From NCBI GenBank assembly GCA_012719135.1, contig JAAYAW010000016.1, positions 1-64,000 on the forward strand: 64,000 nucleotides of DNA, in the 5' to 3' direction. Numbering within the stretch: position 1 is the first letter of the stretch; each line of letters opens with the position of its first letter. The notes below the pieces were generated by a model. The model searched no databases. It was not told the DNA's origin and saw only the letters and a list, made by a program, of their open reading frames with translations. This stretch comes from Chloroflexota bacterium (GTDB lineage Bacteria; Chloroflexota; Anaerolineae; UBA1429). Of this stretch, positions 33,756-43,694 are shown one piece after another. Both the position numbers and the translations under genes were made by a program.

Positions 33756-34811
33756 ATGGGCAACATCCGACGCTTGCGCTGTGCCCTATGGCTCGTCGTC
33801 TTGGCCAGCACGATTGTCTTGGCGCTGTTTTCGCCGTCGCAGGCGGCGGCGCAGGCTGGTACGCGGGTAGGCCTCGTCATCGATACCGGAACAGGCGATC
33901 CGATCACGATGATCGTGACCGTCGCTGAGGCCAACCCTACCGGGTACAGGATCCTGCAGGCGTCCGATCTGGATATCGTCGCACAGAGCTCCGGCCTTGG
34001 CGTGGCCATCTGTTCCATAGAGGGGATAGGTTGCCCGGCGTCGCGGTGCTTTTGCGAGTCGCCCGCGCACAGCTGGACGTACTGGCACCTCGTCGACGGC
34101 GTTTGGGTCTACTCGCCCGTTGGCGCCAGCACATACAGGGTCTCGAACGGATCGGTCGAGGCCTGGCGTTGGGGCCCCGGAGATCCGCCGGCTCTGATCA
34201 CCTTTGATGAGATCGCGGCCGCGGCCAACGGCGAGTTGAGCTCTGGAGAGGCTGGGGCCCAGCAGGCGTACCCCGGCCCTGAACCAGCAACACCGGATCC
34301 GGACGGCTCGTTCGATCCCTATCCAGCTCCGGATGCAACCGCGCCTGCTTGGGAGGCTTATCCAGGGCCTGATGAGCCTGCCACTGCCGAGACGCCAGCG
34401 TCCGCAAGCACGCCGGCCATTCTCGCCCCAATAGCCACTATGGAAACACCATCGGGCCCTGCTCCCACTCAAGAGGAGATCCCGCCGACGTTCACACCGA
34501 TCTCTCTGGGGGCAGCCACACCCGAACGCGAGTTACTCCAGGTAGAGACAAGAGCCACCGGCGAGCCATCGACAGGCCTCAACGAGGACCAGGTGGCGGC
34601 CCCCTCTACGCCCGACCGCGTGGCTGCTCTCATCTCGACCGCGGTCGCGCGCCATCTCGATGCTGCGGCGGCCGGCGACGAGCCCGCCGAGCACAGCACC
34701 TCCCGGTCATATGTGGGCTTTGGTGTTCTGCTGTTGCTGCTGCTTGGCCTTGTTGGTTATGTATACCTATTGCGACGACAACGCCGCGCCGATCGGGCCC
34801 GGCACGGGTAG
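33756..34811 (+). CDS. Membrane-anchored DUF4430-like (transcobalamin beta-domain-like) protein
   Basis: A 351-residue exported protein. Signal peptide residues 1-34 (AQA site), then a roughly 100-residue domain like DUF4430: repeated VTV-type strands, CSIEGIGCP, SWTYWHLVDGVWVYSPVGAS and GSVEAWRWGPGDPP (about residue 128-142), the pattern of the transcobalamin C-terminal domain. Four Cys near residues 89-106 could form disulfides. A Pro/Thr/Ala-rich linker with YPGP/YPAP repeats (about 170-310) leads to one membrane helix (about 319-340) and a basic tail. It should sit on the outer face of the membrane beside the alpha-toroid partner. ATG 33756 has GGAGG ten bases upstream. Confidence 0.75.
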   Translation: MGNIRRLRCALWLVVLASTIVLALFSPSQAAAQAGTRVGLVIDTGTGDPITMIVTVAEANPTGYRILQASDLDIVAQSSGLGVAICSIEGIGCPASRCFCESPAHSWTYWHLVDGVWVYSPVGASTYRVSNGSVEAWRWGPGDPPALITFDEIAAAANGELSSGEAGAQQAYPGPEPATPDPDGSFDPYPAPDATAPAWEAYPGPDEPATAETPASASTPAILAPIATMETPSGPAPTQEEIPPTFTPISLGAATPERELLQVETRATGEPSTGLNEDQVAAPSTPDRVAALISTAVARHLDAAAAGDEPAEHSTSRSYVGFGVLLLLLLGLVGYVYLLRRQRRADRARHG

Positions 34812-34884
34812 CCGAGCGCGGAAGGATTTCCCTCGCCGCGTCTGAGGCGGCAGGACGCCGGGCAGAGCTCGTCAGCCCACAGGC

Positions 34885-34931
34885 GCAGAGTGGCCGGATG
34901 CTTGGCATGCGGCTCTGCCCGGTGCTATACT
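34885..34931 (+). promoter_or_regulatory. Near-leaderless promoter with palindromic -35 region
   Basis: TTGGCA (34902-34907), 18-base spacer, TATACT (34926-34931). The expected start near 34938 is only about three bases before ATG 34941, so the first gene would be translated from an almost leaderless mRNA. A long imperfect palindrome (34885-34901 with 34905-34918) covers the -35 box and may be an operator. Confidence 0.6.
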
Positions 34932-34940
34932 CCGCTAGCC

Positions 34941-35843
34941 ATGACGATTCAGCAGACGCTCTCGACGATCTGTTCGGTTCCAAGCGCCCCTGCCCTGCGC
35001 GATGCGGTGGAGCAGGCCTGGGCCGTGCGCAAGAGCCACCATCCTGATACGATCTTGCTGGTCCGGCCCTATGCTACGGCTCCCATCAGCGTGACCGGGC
35101 CAGCGTGCGCGCTCGACTGTGCTCATTGCGGAGGGCATTACCTCCAGCACATGGAGAGCCTTACGGCGCCGAGCTCGCGCTCCAGTCGCAGCTATCTCAT
35201 TTCCGGGGGTTGCGACAGCCGCGGCGTGGTGCCGTTAGCGGCGCACCGAGAGGCTATCGCCGAGCTTGCCAGGCATCATCGGCTTGTCCTTCATGTTGGC
35301 CTGATGCCCCCACTGGAGCTGGCCAGCATGGACCTACCTGTGGCCGCCGTCTCACTCGACATTGTGGGAGATCGCGAGACCGCCCTAGAGGTCTATGGGC
35401 TCGACGTCCCACTGGCGACCTACATCGCGCAGTTCGAGGCCCTCTCTGAGATCGCTCCTGTCGTCCCACACATCACCATCGGGCTCCACGCTGGGCAGAT
35501 CCGCGGCGAGTACGAGGTAATTCGAGCGCTCCTGCCACTGGCCCCCGAACGGGTCGTCTTCCTGGTGCTGATACCGACTGCCGGCACGCGCTATGCCAGT
35601 TGTCTGCCTCCATCGCCAGAACAGGTGGCGTCGGTGCTCGCGACGGCTCGATGCCTGCTTCCAGATACGCGCCTATACTTGGGGTGCATGCGCCCGCCCG
35701 GCCGTTACCGGCAGACTCTGGATGTCCTCGCCATAGCCGCGGGCGTGAACGCGATCGTGAACCCGACCCGGGCGGCCGAACGGGCGGTTGAAGAGGCCGG
35801 TTTGAGTACCACTCTGGGGGACGAGTGTTGCGCGCTCTACTAG
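34941..35843 (+). CDS. Radical SAM protein, LipS-type lipoyl synthase subunit (tentatively LipS2)
   Basis: This 300-residue protein has a radical SAM cluster motif CALDCAHC (Cys 56, 60, 63) and is otherwise a short TIM-barrel. Further Cys pairs lie near SGGC, in LYLGC and at the C-terminus (ECCALY). It pairs with the next radical SAM gene (19-base overlap) directly before gcvT-gcvH. In Thermococcus a two-protein radical SAM system, LipS1/LipS2, replaces LipA, each protein adding one sulfur to octanoyl chains. The arrangement and Cys content fit; which subunit this is cannot be settled here. A BioB-like function is the alternative, but no biotin genes are nearby. Confidence 0.68.
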   Translation: MTIQQTLSTICSVPSAPALRDAVEQAWAVRKSHHPDTILLVRPYATAPISVTGPACALDCAHCGGHYLQHMESLTAPSSRSSRSYLISGGCDSRGVVPLAAHREAIAELARHHRLVLHVGLMPPLELASMDLPVAAVSLDIVGDRETALEVYGLDVPLATYIAQFEALSEIAPVVPHITIGLHAGQIRGEYEVIRALLPLAPERVVFLVLIPTAGTRYASCLPPSPEQVASVLATARCLLPDTRLYLGCMRPPGRYRQTLDVLAIAAGVNAIVNPTRAAERAVEEAGLSTTLGDECCALY

Positions 35844-36842
35844 AGCCTTCAGAACTGACGTGGAGGCTATCCAGCGGGACGGCCTCGGTGCTCGGCCTGA
35901 CCCGCGCCCCCACGGCGGTCCCGCCGACCACGGCCTATGTCATGCTGGGAGATCGCTGTGCGAACGACTGTGCCTTTTGCGCCCAGGCTCGCTCCAGCCG
36001 CGCCAGCGAGGATGCGCTCTCCCGCGTGATCTGGCCTCCTATCACGGGCGAGCAGGCGGTTGCCGCAGTGACGGACGGATTCGCGCGCCACACGATCCGG
36101 CGCGTGTGCCTGCAGATCACGGGAGGCCCGGAGGCACACCTTTCGGCGCTCTCCGCCGTCCAGGCGATCAGCTCAGTATCACCAGTGCCCGTCTGCGTAT
36201 CCATCGCAGCCTCAACGCAGGGAGAGATCGCCCAGCTGCTTTCGGCTGGCGCCGAACGCGTAACGCTGGCCTTGGATGCCGTCACACCGACCCTGTTCGA
36301 GCATGTGAAGAAACGCTCCTGGGCCGCTACCTGGGCCTGCCTGCAGGAGGCGGCCAATCGCTATCCGAGCCATATCGGCACGCATCTCATCGCTGGCCTA
36401 GGCGAGACGGAAGAGCAACTTGTCACCCTCGCCAGCGAGCTCTTTCGCCTGCAGGTGTCGGTTGGGCTCTTTGCCTTTACGCCCGTTCGGGGCACCAGGA
36501 TGGAGTTGAACGCGCCTCCGGCGCTGGATCGATACCGCCGTGTGCAGGCCGCCCTGTGGCTGCTGCGAGAGGGCCTTGTCCAGCGAGAGGAGCTGAGATT
36601 TGACGATTGCGGCACCTTGCGGAGCCTCTCGATGGAGAGAAACGCGCTGGCCGAACTCCTACGGAGCGGCGAAGCGTTTCGAACTCGGGGATGCCCGGAC
36701 TGCAATAGACCCTACTACAACGAGCGGCCGAGCGGTGCGCATTACAACTATCCCCGACCCTTGACTCAGGCGGAGGCGGACAGGGAGGTATCCTCTCTGC
36801 TCGAGATGCTGGACTTTGCCACAACCGGATCCGAAGGAGCCT

Positions 36843-36868
<26 letters not shown>
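35825..36868 (+). CDS. Radical SAM protein, LipS-type lipoyl synthase subunit (tentatively LipS1)
   Basis: A 347-residue radical SAM protein resembling biotin synthase in its cluster motif CANDCAFCAQA (Cys 45, 49, 52). The C-terminus carries GCPDCNRPYYNERPSG (Cys 290, 293), a likely ligand set for an auxiliary iron-sulfur cluster that would donate sulfur. GTG 35825 follows GGGGGA and overlaps the upstream gene by 19 bases; gcvT overlaps its end by 26 bases. With its neighbour it would form a LipS1/LipS2 lipoyl synthase acting on octanoylated GcvH, encoded two genes away. No lplA or lipB is in the window, so octanoyl attachment must be supplied elsewhere. Confidence 0.7.
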
Positions 36869-37955
<1,087 letters not shown>

Positions 37956-37959
37956 GATC

Positions 37960-38352
37960 ATGGCATCAACGATCGATCAGAGCTGCCTGTACGCCGAGAA
38001 TCACGAATGGATCCGCGTTCAGGAGGACCTGGCCACGGTGGGCATCAGCGACTATGCCCAGGACGAGCTGACCGACGTCGTCTACGTCGAACTGCCAGAG
38101 ATCGGTTCCACCTTCAAGCAGGGCGATCCGTTCGCCGTCGTCGAGTCCGTCAAGGCGGCCTCTGACGTCTTTCTGCCGGTAGCGGGCGAGATCGTCGAGG
38201 TGAACGCCGCATTGGACGACACACCTGAGGCGGTGAACGACGATCCGTACGGACGGGGCTGGTTCGTCCGTATCCGCGTAACGGATCCTGAGGAACTGGC
38301 TACGCTCATGTCCCCGGAGGCCTATGCGTCCTACCTGCAGGAACAGGGTTGA
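37960..38352 (+). CDS. gcvH: Glycine cleavage system H protein
   Basis: A 130-residue lipoyl carrier that shuttles the methylamine group between P, T and L proteins. NHEWIRVQEDLATVGISDYA opens the fold; the lipoyl Lys is K65 in VESVKAASDVFLP, the standard context. The end YASYLQEQG is typical. GGAGG lies upstream of ATG 37960, four bases after gcvT. It is the expected target of the LipS-type pair at the head of this operon. Confidence 0.97.
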   Translation: MASTIDQSCLYAENHEWIRVQEDLATVGISDYAQDELTDVVYVELPEIGSTFKQGDPFAVVESVKAASDVFLPVAGEIVEVNAALDDTPEAVNDDPYGRGWFVRIRVTDPEELATLMSPEAYASYLQEQG

Positions 38353-38357
38353 TCGGC

Positions 38358-39698
38358 ATGGCGTACGTCCCACACACGGCGACGGATCGCGCCGAGATGC
38401 TGGCCCTGATCGGAGCGGCATCGTGCGAGGCGCTCTTTGAGTCCATCCCGGAGGAGTGCCGTTACCCAAAGGTGACGCTTCCCGAACCAGTCTCTGAGAT
38501 GGAAATGCTGGCGGAACTGCGCGCCCTCGGGAGGCGCAATACGAGCGTCCTGGATCGCCCGTGTTTCCTTGGCGCGGGCGCCTACAACCACTACGTGCCC
38601 AGCGTGGTCCCCCATCTGACCGGTCGATCCGAGTTCTACACGGCCTACACCCCTTACCAGCCTGAGATCAGCCAGGGCACGCTTCAGGCGGTCTTTGAGT
38701 ATCAGACGATGATCTGCGCGCTCACCGGTATGGAGGTAAGCAACGCCTCGCACTATGACGGAGCCACCGCGCTGGCCGAGGCCATCATCATGGCGCTGGG
38801 GATCGCGCGCGGCAAGAAGCGCAAGGCCATCGTGTCGCAGGATGTCCACCCCGAGTACCGCGCCGTCGCGCGCACATACACGCAAGGGATGGACGTGGTC
38901 ATTATCGGAGACGACAAGCCGGCCACGCTTGAGGAACTGCTCGCACAGCTAGATGAAGAGACAGCCTGCCTGGTCCTTCAAACGCCCGACTTTTTCGGGC
39001 GCATCCATGATCTCACGGGCGTGGCTGATAGAGTCCATCGCCACGGAGCACAGCTTGTGGTCGCTTGCGATCCGATCTCACTGGGCATGTTGATGCCACC
39101 CGGGGCAATGGGCGCCGATATTGTTGTCGGCGAAGGCCAGCCGCTTGGCATCGGGCTGCAGTTCGGCGGGCCGTATCTGGGCTTTTCCGCATGCCGGAAG
39201 GCGGACGTGAGGCGCATGGCCGGTCGCGTGGTCGGTGAGACGGTGGACATCGCCGGCGAGCGCGGATACGTGCTGACTCTTGCGACCCGCGAACAACACA
39301 TCCGCCGAGAGAAGGCTACGTCCAACATCTGCTCGAACCAGGGCCTTAACGTTCTCGCCGCCGCCATCTACCTCAGTGCGCTGGGCCGGTGCGGGCTGGC
39401 CCGAGTAGCCGAGCTCTGCTACCAGCGAGCCCATTATGCGGCAGCCACCATCGATGCACTGCCCGGCTACCAGGTGGATGGTGCGCTGCCTTTCTTCAAG
39501 GAGTTCGTCGTCCACTGCCCTGCCCCGGCGAGGGAGATCAACCGGGCCCTGCTGGCCAAACATGGGATCATAGGAGGCTATGATCTGGGACAGCTCTCGC
39601 CTGCGCGAGAGAACCAGATGCTTCTGTGCGTGACCGAGATGAACACGGCCTCCCAGATCGACCATCTTGCGCAGGCTCTGAGGGAGGTGGCAGGATGA
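38358..39698 (+). CDS. gcvPA: Glycine dehydrogenase (decarboxylating) subunit 1
   Basis: The 446-residue subunit is the N-terminal half of P protein in organisms with split glycine dehydrogenase. It begins MAYVPHTATDRAEMLALIG, has FLGAGAYNHYVPSVVPHL (about residue 72), TAYTPYQPEISQGTLQ (about 97), ATSNICSNQGLNVLAA (about 320) and lacks the PLP Lys, which is in subunit 2. With gcvPB it decarboxylates glycine and loads lipoyl-H protein. ATG 38358 is chosen over TTG 38349, which would overlap gcvH. Confidence 0.95.
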   Translation: MAYVPHTATDRAEMLALIGAASCEALFESIPEECRYPKVTLPEPVSEMEMLAELRALGRRNTSVLDRPCFLGAGAYNHYVPSVVPHLTGRSEFYTAYTPYQPEISQGTLQAVFEYQTMICALTGMEVSNASHYDGATALAEAIIMALGIARGKKRKAIVSQDVHPEYRAVARTYTQGMDVVIIGDDKPATLEELLAQLDEETACLVLQTPDFFGRIHDLTGVADRVHRHGAQLVVACDPISLGMLMPPGAMGADIVVGEGQPLGIGLQFGGPYLGFSACRKADVRRMAGRVVGETVDIAGERGYVLTLATREQHIRREKATSNICSNQGLNVLAAAIYLSALGRCGLARVAELCYQRAHYAAATIDALPGYQVDGALPFFKEFVVHCPAPAREINRALLAKHGIIGGYDLGQLSPARENQMLLCVTEMNTASQIDHLAQALREVAG

Positions 39699-41167
39699 GC
39701 GAGCCGATCATCTACGAACTGGGAGCGCCGGGCCGTTGCGCTGCCCACCTGCCAAAGCTCGACGTACCGCCCAGCCCGCTGCCGCCGGCGCATCTTCTGC
39801 GCGATGGGCTGGACCTGCCCGAGGTGAGCGAAGTCGATCTGGTTCGCCATTATGTGCGGCTTTCACAGATGAACTACGGGGTCGATATCGGCCTGTATCC
39901 GCTAGGCTCCTGCACCATGAAGTACAACCCCAAAGCCAACGAGGAGGCGGCGCGCATCTCGGACTTGCACAACGTGCACCCTTACCAGCCCGAGGAGTCG
40001 GTGCAGGGCAATCTGGCCTTGATGTACGCCTTGCAGAGTGCTCTGGCGGAGCTGGGCGGATTCCAGGCCGTCAGCCTTCAGCCGGCGGCCGGGGCACACG
40101 GCGAGCTCTCGGGCATTCTGATGATCCGAGCCTACCACCGCGCCCGTGGCGATGCCCAGCGCACAGTAATGCTCATCCCGGACTCGGCCCACGGCACCAA
40201 CCCAGCGTCGACCAGCATGGTGGGCCTGGAGGCTGTCGAGGTATCGTCCGATGAGCGAGGCAATGTCGACCTGAGCGCCCTGACTCCTCATCTCAATCAG
40301 CGTCTGGCGGGCATCATGCTCACAAACCCCAATACGTTGGGGCTGTTCGATGAACACGTGCAGGAGATCTGTCGACGCGTGCACGAGGCCGGCGGCCTCG
40401 TCTACGGGGACGGCGCCAACTTTAACGCCCTGATGGGTATCGTGAAGCCTGTGCAGTTGGGCTTTGACGTGATGCACCTGAACCTGCACAAGACCTTTTC
40501 CACCCCCCACGGTGGGGGTGGCCCTGGTTCTGGCCCGGTGGGAGCGGGGCCGGCGCTGGCGGACTATCTCCCTGGTCCGCTTGTCGCCAGGGACTCTGGA
40601 GCAGAGGGGGAGACCTATCGCTGGGAGATCCCAGCGCGATCGATCGGACGCGTCAAGTCGTTCTACGGGCACTTTGGCATCATCGTGAGGGCCTATGCGT
40701 ATATCTGCATGCTCGGCGCCTCCGGCCTGAGGGAGAGCAGCGAGGCCGCTGTGCTGGCCGCCAACTACCTGCAGGAGCGTCTGCGCCGGACCTACCCACT
40801 CCCCTACCCAAGAACGTGCATGCACGAGTTTGTGCTGGAGGGCCGGCTACAGGGCGCCCCTGGGATTCGGGCGCTCGATATCGCCAAGCGGCTGATCGAC
40901 TATGGCTACCATCCGCCGACCAACTACTTTCCTTTGATCGTACATGAAGCTCTGATGATCGAACCCACCGAGACGGAGAGTAAGCGCGAGCTCGACGCGT
41001 TTGCGGACGCCCTGGAGCGCATCGCGCAGGAGGCCGTAGATCATCCCGAGTGGCTGCATGAAGCCCCCACGAGAGCTCCGCTGCGACGCCTCGACGAGGT
41101 GCGAGCGGCCAAGGATCTGGTGCTTTGCTGGGAACGCCGGGACTCGCGAGATAAAGATGGGCAGTGA
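39695..41167 (+). CDS. gcvPB: Glycine dehydrogenase (decarboxylating) subunit 2
   Basis: The 490-residue C-terminal half of P protein. [15 protein letters not shown] (about residue 66) and [12 protein letters not shown] (about 164) are diagnostic; the PLP-binding Lys is K266 in [17 protein letters not shown]. It forms a complex with subunit 1. ATG 39695 overlaps the gcvPA stop (ATGA) after GGGAGG. The L protein (lipoamide dehydrogenase) is not in the window. Confidence 0.96.
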   Translation: MSEPIIYELGAPGRCAAHLPKLDVPPSPLPPAHLLRDGLDLPEVSEVDLVRHYVRLSQMNYGVDIGLYPLGSCTMKYNPKANEEAARISDLHNVHPYQPEESVQGNLALMYALQSALAELGGFQAVSLQPAAGAHGELSGILMIRAYHRARGDAQRTVMLIPDSAHGTNPASTSMVGLEAVEVSSDERGNVDLSALTPHLNQRLAGIMLTNPNTLGLFDEHVQEICRRVHEAGGLVYGDGANFNALMGIVKPVQLGFDVMHLNLHKTFSTPHGGGGPGSGPVGAGPALADYLPGPLVARDSGAEGETYRWEIPARSIGRVKSFYGHFGIIVRAYAYICMLGASGLRESSEAAVLAANYLQERLRRTYPLPYPRTCMHEFVLEGRLQGAPGIRALDIAKRLIDYGYHPPTNYFPLIVHEALMIEPTETESKRELDAFADALERIAQEAVDHPEWLHEAPTRAPLRRLDEVRAAKDLVLCWERRDSRDKDGQ

Positions 41168-41873
41168 GTTCGAGGCGGCTGGCGCCAAGCCCACCGTGCC
41201 GGCGCTCTATCTCGTGGCGACACCCATCGGCAACCTGGGAGATATCACGCTGCGTGCGCTGGAGACGCTCCGTCTGGTGGACGTGGTTGCCGCTGAAGAC
41301 ACACGCGTCACCGGCCGGCTCCTAAAGCACTATGGCATCAGAAAGCCGCTCATCTCTTTCTTTGAGCACAACCAGCAGAAGGCAACCGAGACAGTCATCG
41401 AGCACGTGCGCGCAGGGCGATCGGTAGCGCTTGTCACAACAGCCGGTACGCCGGGCATCGCCGACCCGGGCTATACGGCGGTTCGCCGGGCGATCGAGGA
41501 GTCGCTCCCGGTCACGTTGATTCCAGGCCCTTCGGCGGCTACGATGGCTTTGGTGCTATCGGGGCTGGCCGTCCACAGCTATACCTATCGCGGCTTTACG
41601 CCACGCAGGCCAGGCGCTCGCCGACGCTTTTTCCTGGCGGACGCCGCATCGCCCTATACGCTCGTGTACTATGAGAGCCCGCACCGCTTGGTTGCGGCCC
41701 TCAGAGACGCCCTGGAGGTCTTTGGCGATCGGCGAGCCGCACTGGCGAACGATCTGACCAAGCTCTATGAGGAGGTCGTGCGCGGGCGCCTGTCGGACCT
41801 GATCACACACGTGGAGGGCCAGGGCGCCCGCGGTGAGTACGTTTTGGTCGTTGAGGGAGCGCAATCGGCATGA
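41157..41873 (+). CDS. rsmI: 16S rRNA (cytidine-1402-2'-O)-methyltransferase
   Basis: A 238-residue tetrapyrrole-methylase-fold enzyme. [19 protein letters not shown] (about residue 17) is the RsmI signature, [16 protein letters not shown] (about 46) and [13 protein letters not shown] (about 93) follow, and [15 protein letters not shown] plus [21 protein letters not shown] complete the SAM pocket. It methylates C1402 of 16S rRNA helix 44. ATG 41157 overlaps gcvPB by 11 bases; the stop is coupled (ATGA) to the next gene, another helix-44-type methyltransferase. Confidence 0.94.
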   Translation: MGSEFEAAGAKPTVPALYLVATPIGNLGDITLRALETLRLVDVVAAEDTRVTGRLLKHYGIRKPLISFFEHNQQKATETVIEHVRAGRSVALVTTAGTPGIADPGYTAVRRAIEESLPVTLIPGPSAATMALVLSGLAVHSYTYRGFTPRRPGARRRFFLADAASPYTLVYYESPHRLVAALRDALEVFGDRRAALANDLTKLYEEVVRGRLSDLITHVEGQGARGEYVLVVEGAQSA

Positions 41874-42712
41874 AGCCCGATGAGCGGCTGGACGAATTGG
41901 TGACTCGGGTTCTTGCCTCAGCCAAGTACCAGCATATCCAGCGGGATGTGGTGGCCAGAGTGGGCGCAACCGAATTGGCAGCGGGCCACACGCTCAAAGA
42001 CGCGATCAAGTCAACCCGCCGCAAGCTCCATCAGATCGGCGCGGTCTACCTTTCAGGACGCCGAGATTATGGCGCTGCACTCGCGCTCCTGCGCGAAGCC
42101 CAAAGCTCAGGACAGCCCGCTCAGACCAAGGAAGCCTGCCGAACGATCATGCGTGCTCACCAATCCAGCCGTGAACGGATATCGATCCTTGAGAGCTTTT
42201 ACCAGGACCTGTTCGCCCCCTTGGCCCCGGTGAAGTCGGTGCTGGACCTCGCCTGTGGCCTCAACCCGCTGTCTATTCCGTGGATGCCGCTGACGCCCGG
42301 TGCTCGATATCATGCGCTGGACATCTTCCATGATCTGATGGCTTTCTTGTGGCAGGCCATGCCGCTGCTGGGGGTTCAGGGTTCTGCCGAGGTGGGCGAT
42401 GTGTTGGCCGAGAGCCCGGCTACGCCTGCGGACGTGGCTCTGCTGCTCAAGTCGGTACCCTGCCTTGAGCTGATCGAACGAAACGCCGGCGAGAGGATCG
42501 TGGCCTCTGTGCCTGCCCGGCACGTGGTGGTCTCTTTTCCCACCGCTAGCCTCGGAGGCCGGCGAGATCGCGGCATGCTCGCCACCTACCGGCGACGCAT
42601 GGAGCAGATCTGCGCCCAGAGAGTCTGGACGGTTCGCGAACACCTCTACGATAGCGAGTTGGCCTACGTCATCGACAAGGCCGGTCCAGCCGGTGGAGGA
42701 TCCGATGGGTGA
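41870..42712 (+). CDS. 16S rRNA m7G1405 methyltransferase homologue (FmrO/Rmt/Arm family)
   Basis: A 280-residue protein matching the aminoglycoside-resistance 16S methyltransferase family along its length: [12 protein letters not shown] (about residue 17) with [19 protein letters not shown] as the N-terminal rRNA-binding helices, [13 protein letters not shown], the SAM motif [11 protein letters not shown] (about 114-124), [13 protein letters not shown] and the family hallmark [10 protein letters not shown] (212-221). Known members methylate N7 of G1405 and block 4,6-linked deoxystreptamine aminoglycosides. Here it is translationally coupled to rsmI in a housekeeping operon, with no transfer genes or antibiotic cluster nearby. 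A native rRNA modification role or intrinsic resistance are both possible. Confidence 0.85.
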   Translation: MKPDERLDELVTRVLASAKYQHIQRDVVARVGATELAAGHTLKDAIKSTRRKLHQIGAVYLSGRRDYGAALALLREAQSSGQPAQTKEACRTIMRAHQSSRERISILESFYQDLFAPLAPVKSVLDLACGLNPLSIPWMPLTPGARYHALDIFHDLMAFLWQAMPLLGVQGSAEVGDVLAESPATPADVALLLKSVPCLELIERNAGERIVASVPARHVVVSFPTASLGGRRDRGMLATYRRRMEQICAQRVWTVREHLYDSELAYVIDKAGPAGGGSDG

Positions 42713-43694
42713 TAGGCCTGTGCGACTGGCGATTGCGGGGGCCGGTCACATGGGGGCCCGGCATGCCGCCGCCATCCGCACCTGCGAGAGCGCCGAACTG
42801 GTTGCCGTCTGGAGCAGGACGAGGGCGCACGCCGCACGTCTTGCGGGGGAGCATGGTGCCCGTGTCGCCGAGTCGCTGAGCGCACTCGTGGAGAGCTTCG
42901 ATATTGACGCGGTGATCGTCTGTACGCCCCCGGCACACCACGCGGAACCGGCCCTGGCCGCCTTCCGGGCCGGCAAGCACGTGATTGTGGAAAAGCCCCT
43001 GGCGCGATCGATCTCGCACGGAGAGCGAATGATCGAGGCGGCCGACGCCGCGGGCCTTTTCCTGATGACGGCACACGTGGCGCGTCACCTGCCTCTCTTG
43101 CGCACCCTGCATGACCAGGTGCTTTCGGGAGCCATCGGCGAGATCGCCATGATACACATGTCTCGCGAGACCGCCACGGCGCTCTCGGGCTGGCGCATCG
43201 ACCCGGCCGAGGGGGGTGGCGTGGTTCTGGACCTGGGCATTCACGAGTTTGACTGGCTGCTCTGGACGGCGGGCCCTGTGGAGCGCGTGTACTGCCGGGC
43301 GGCCTCCCGCGTGCGAGACGCCGCCGCGGCCTATGCACTCACCACGCTGAGGTTCCGCAGCGGGGCCATCGCCGAGGTGGAGAGCTCTGCGACAAAGGGC
43401 GAGGGGTTTCGCATTTCCGGAGAACTCGCTGGCGACGCCGGGTTGATCACCTACGATAGCGATCGTGACGTGGCCCTGAGCACCGATCTGGAGCCGCTCG
43501 GCCGGGCGGAGTATGGCGGCCTCCCCACCAGCTTCACCCGCGCTAGCCCCTTCCTGGAACAGATGGAGCACTGGATGCGGTGCCTGCGCGGGCAGGAGCG
43601 GCCCTTGGTAAAGCCGTCCGAGGCTCTGGACGCTCTACGAGTCGCGCTCGCGGCCCTCGAATCGGCCAGGTCAGGTCAGGTGCTGCCACCATGA
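42705..43694 (+). CDS. Gfo/Idh/MocA family oxidoreductase
   Basis: A 329-residue NAD(P)-dependent sugar/inositol dehydrogenase-like protein. The Rossmann loop is AIAGAGHMGARHAAAI (about residue 9), the family EKP motif is in VIVEKPLARS (about residue 91), and the second-domain HE pair is in VVLDLGIHEFDWLLW (about 174). Substrate unknown. GGTGGAGG precedes ATG 42705; the gene overlaps both neighbours. It sits beside another Gfo/Idh/MocA gene and a UroD-like gene. Confidence 0.87.
   Translation: MGDRPVRLAIAGAGHMGARHAAAIRTCESAELVAVWSRTRAHAARLAGEHGARVAESLSALVESFDIDAVIVCTPPAHHAEPALAAFRAGKHVIVEKPLARSISHGERMIEAADAAGLFLMTAHVARHLPLLRTLHDQVLSGAIGEIAMIHMSRETATALSGWRIDPAEGGGVVLDLGIHEFDWLLWTAGPVERVYCRAASRVRDAAAAYALTTLRFRSGAIAEVESSATKGEGFRISGELAGDAGLITYDSDRDVALSTDLEPLGRAEYGGLPTSFTRASPFLEQMEHWMRCLRGQERPLVKPSEALDALRVALAALESARSGQVLPP

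Noticed and set aside
34812-34940. Glycine riboswitch before the glycine cleavage genes
   Set aside because: The gap is only 129 bases and contains a promoter immediately before the start; no tandem glycine aptamer motif was found.
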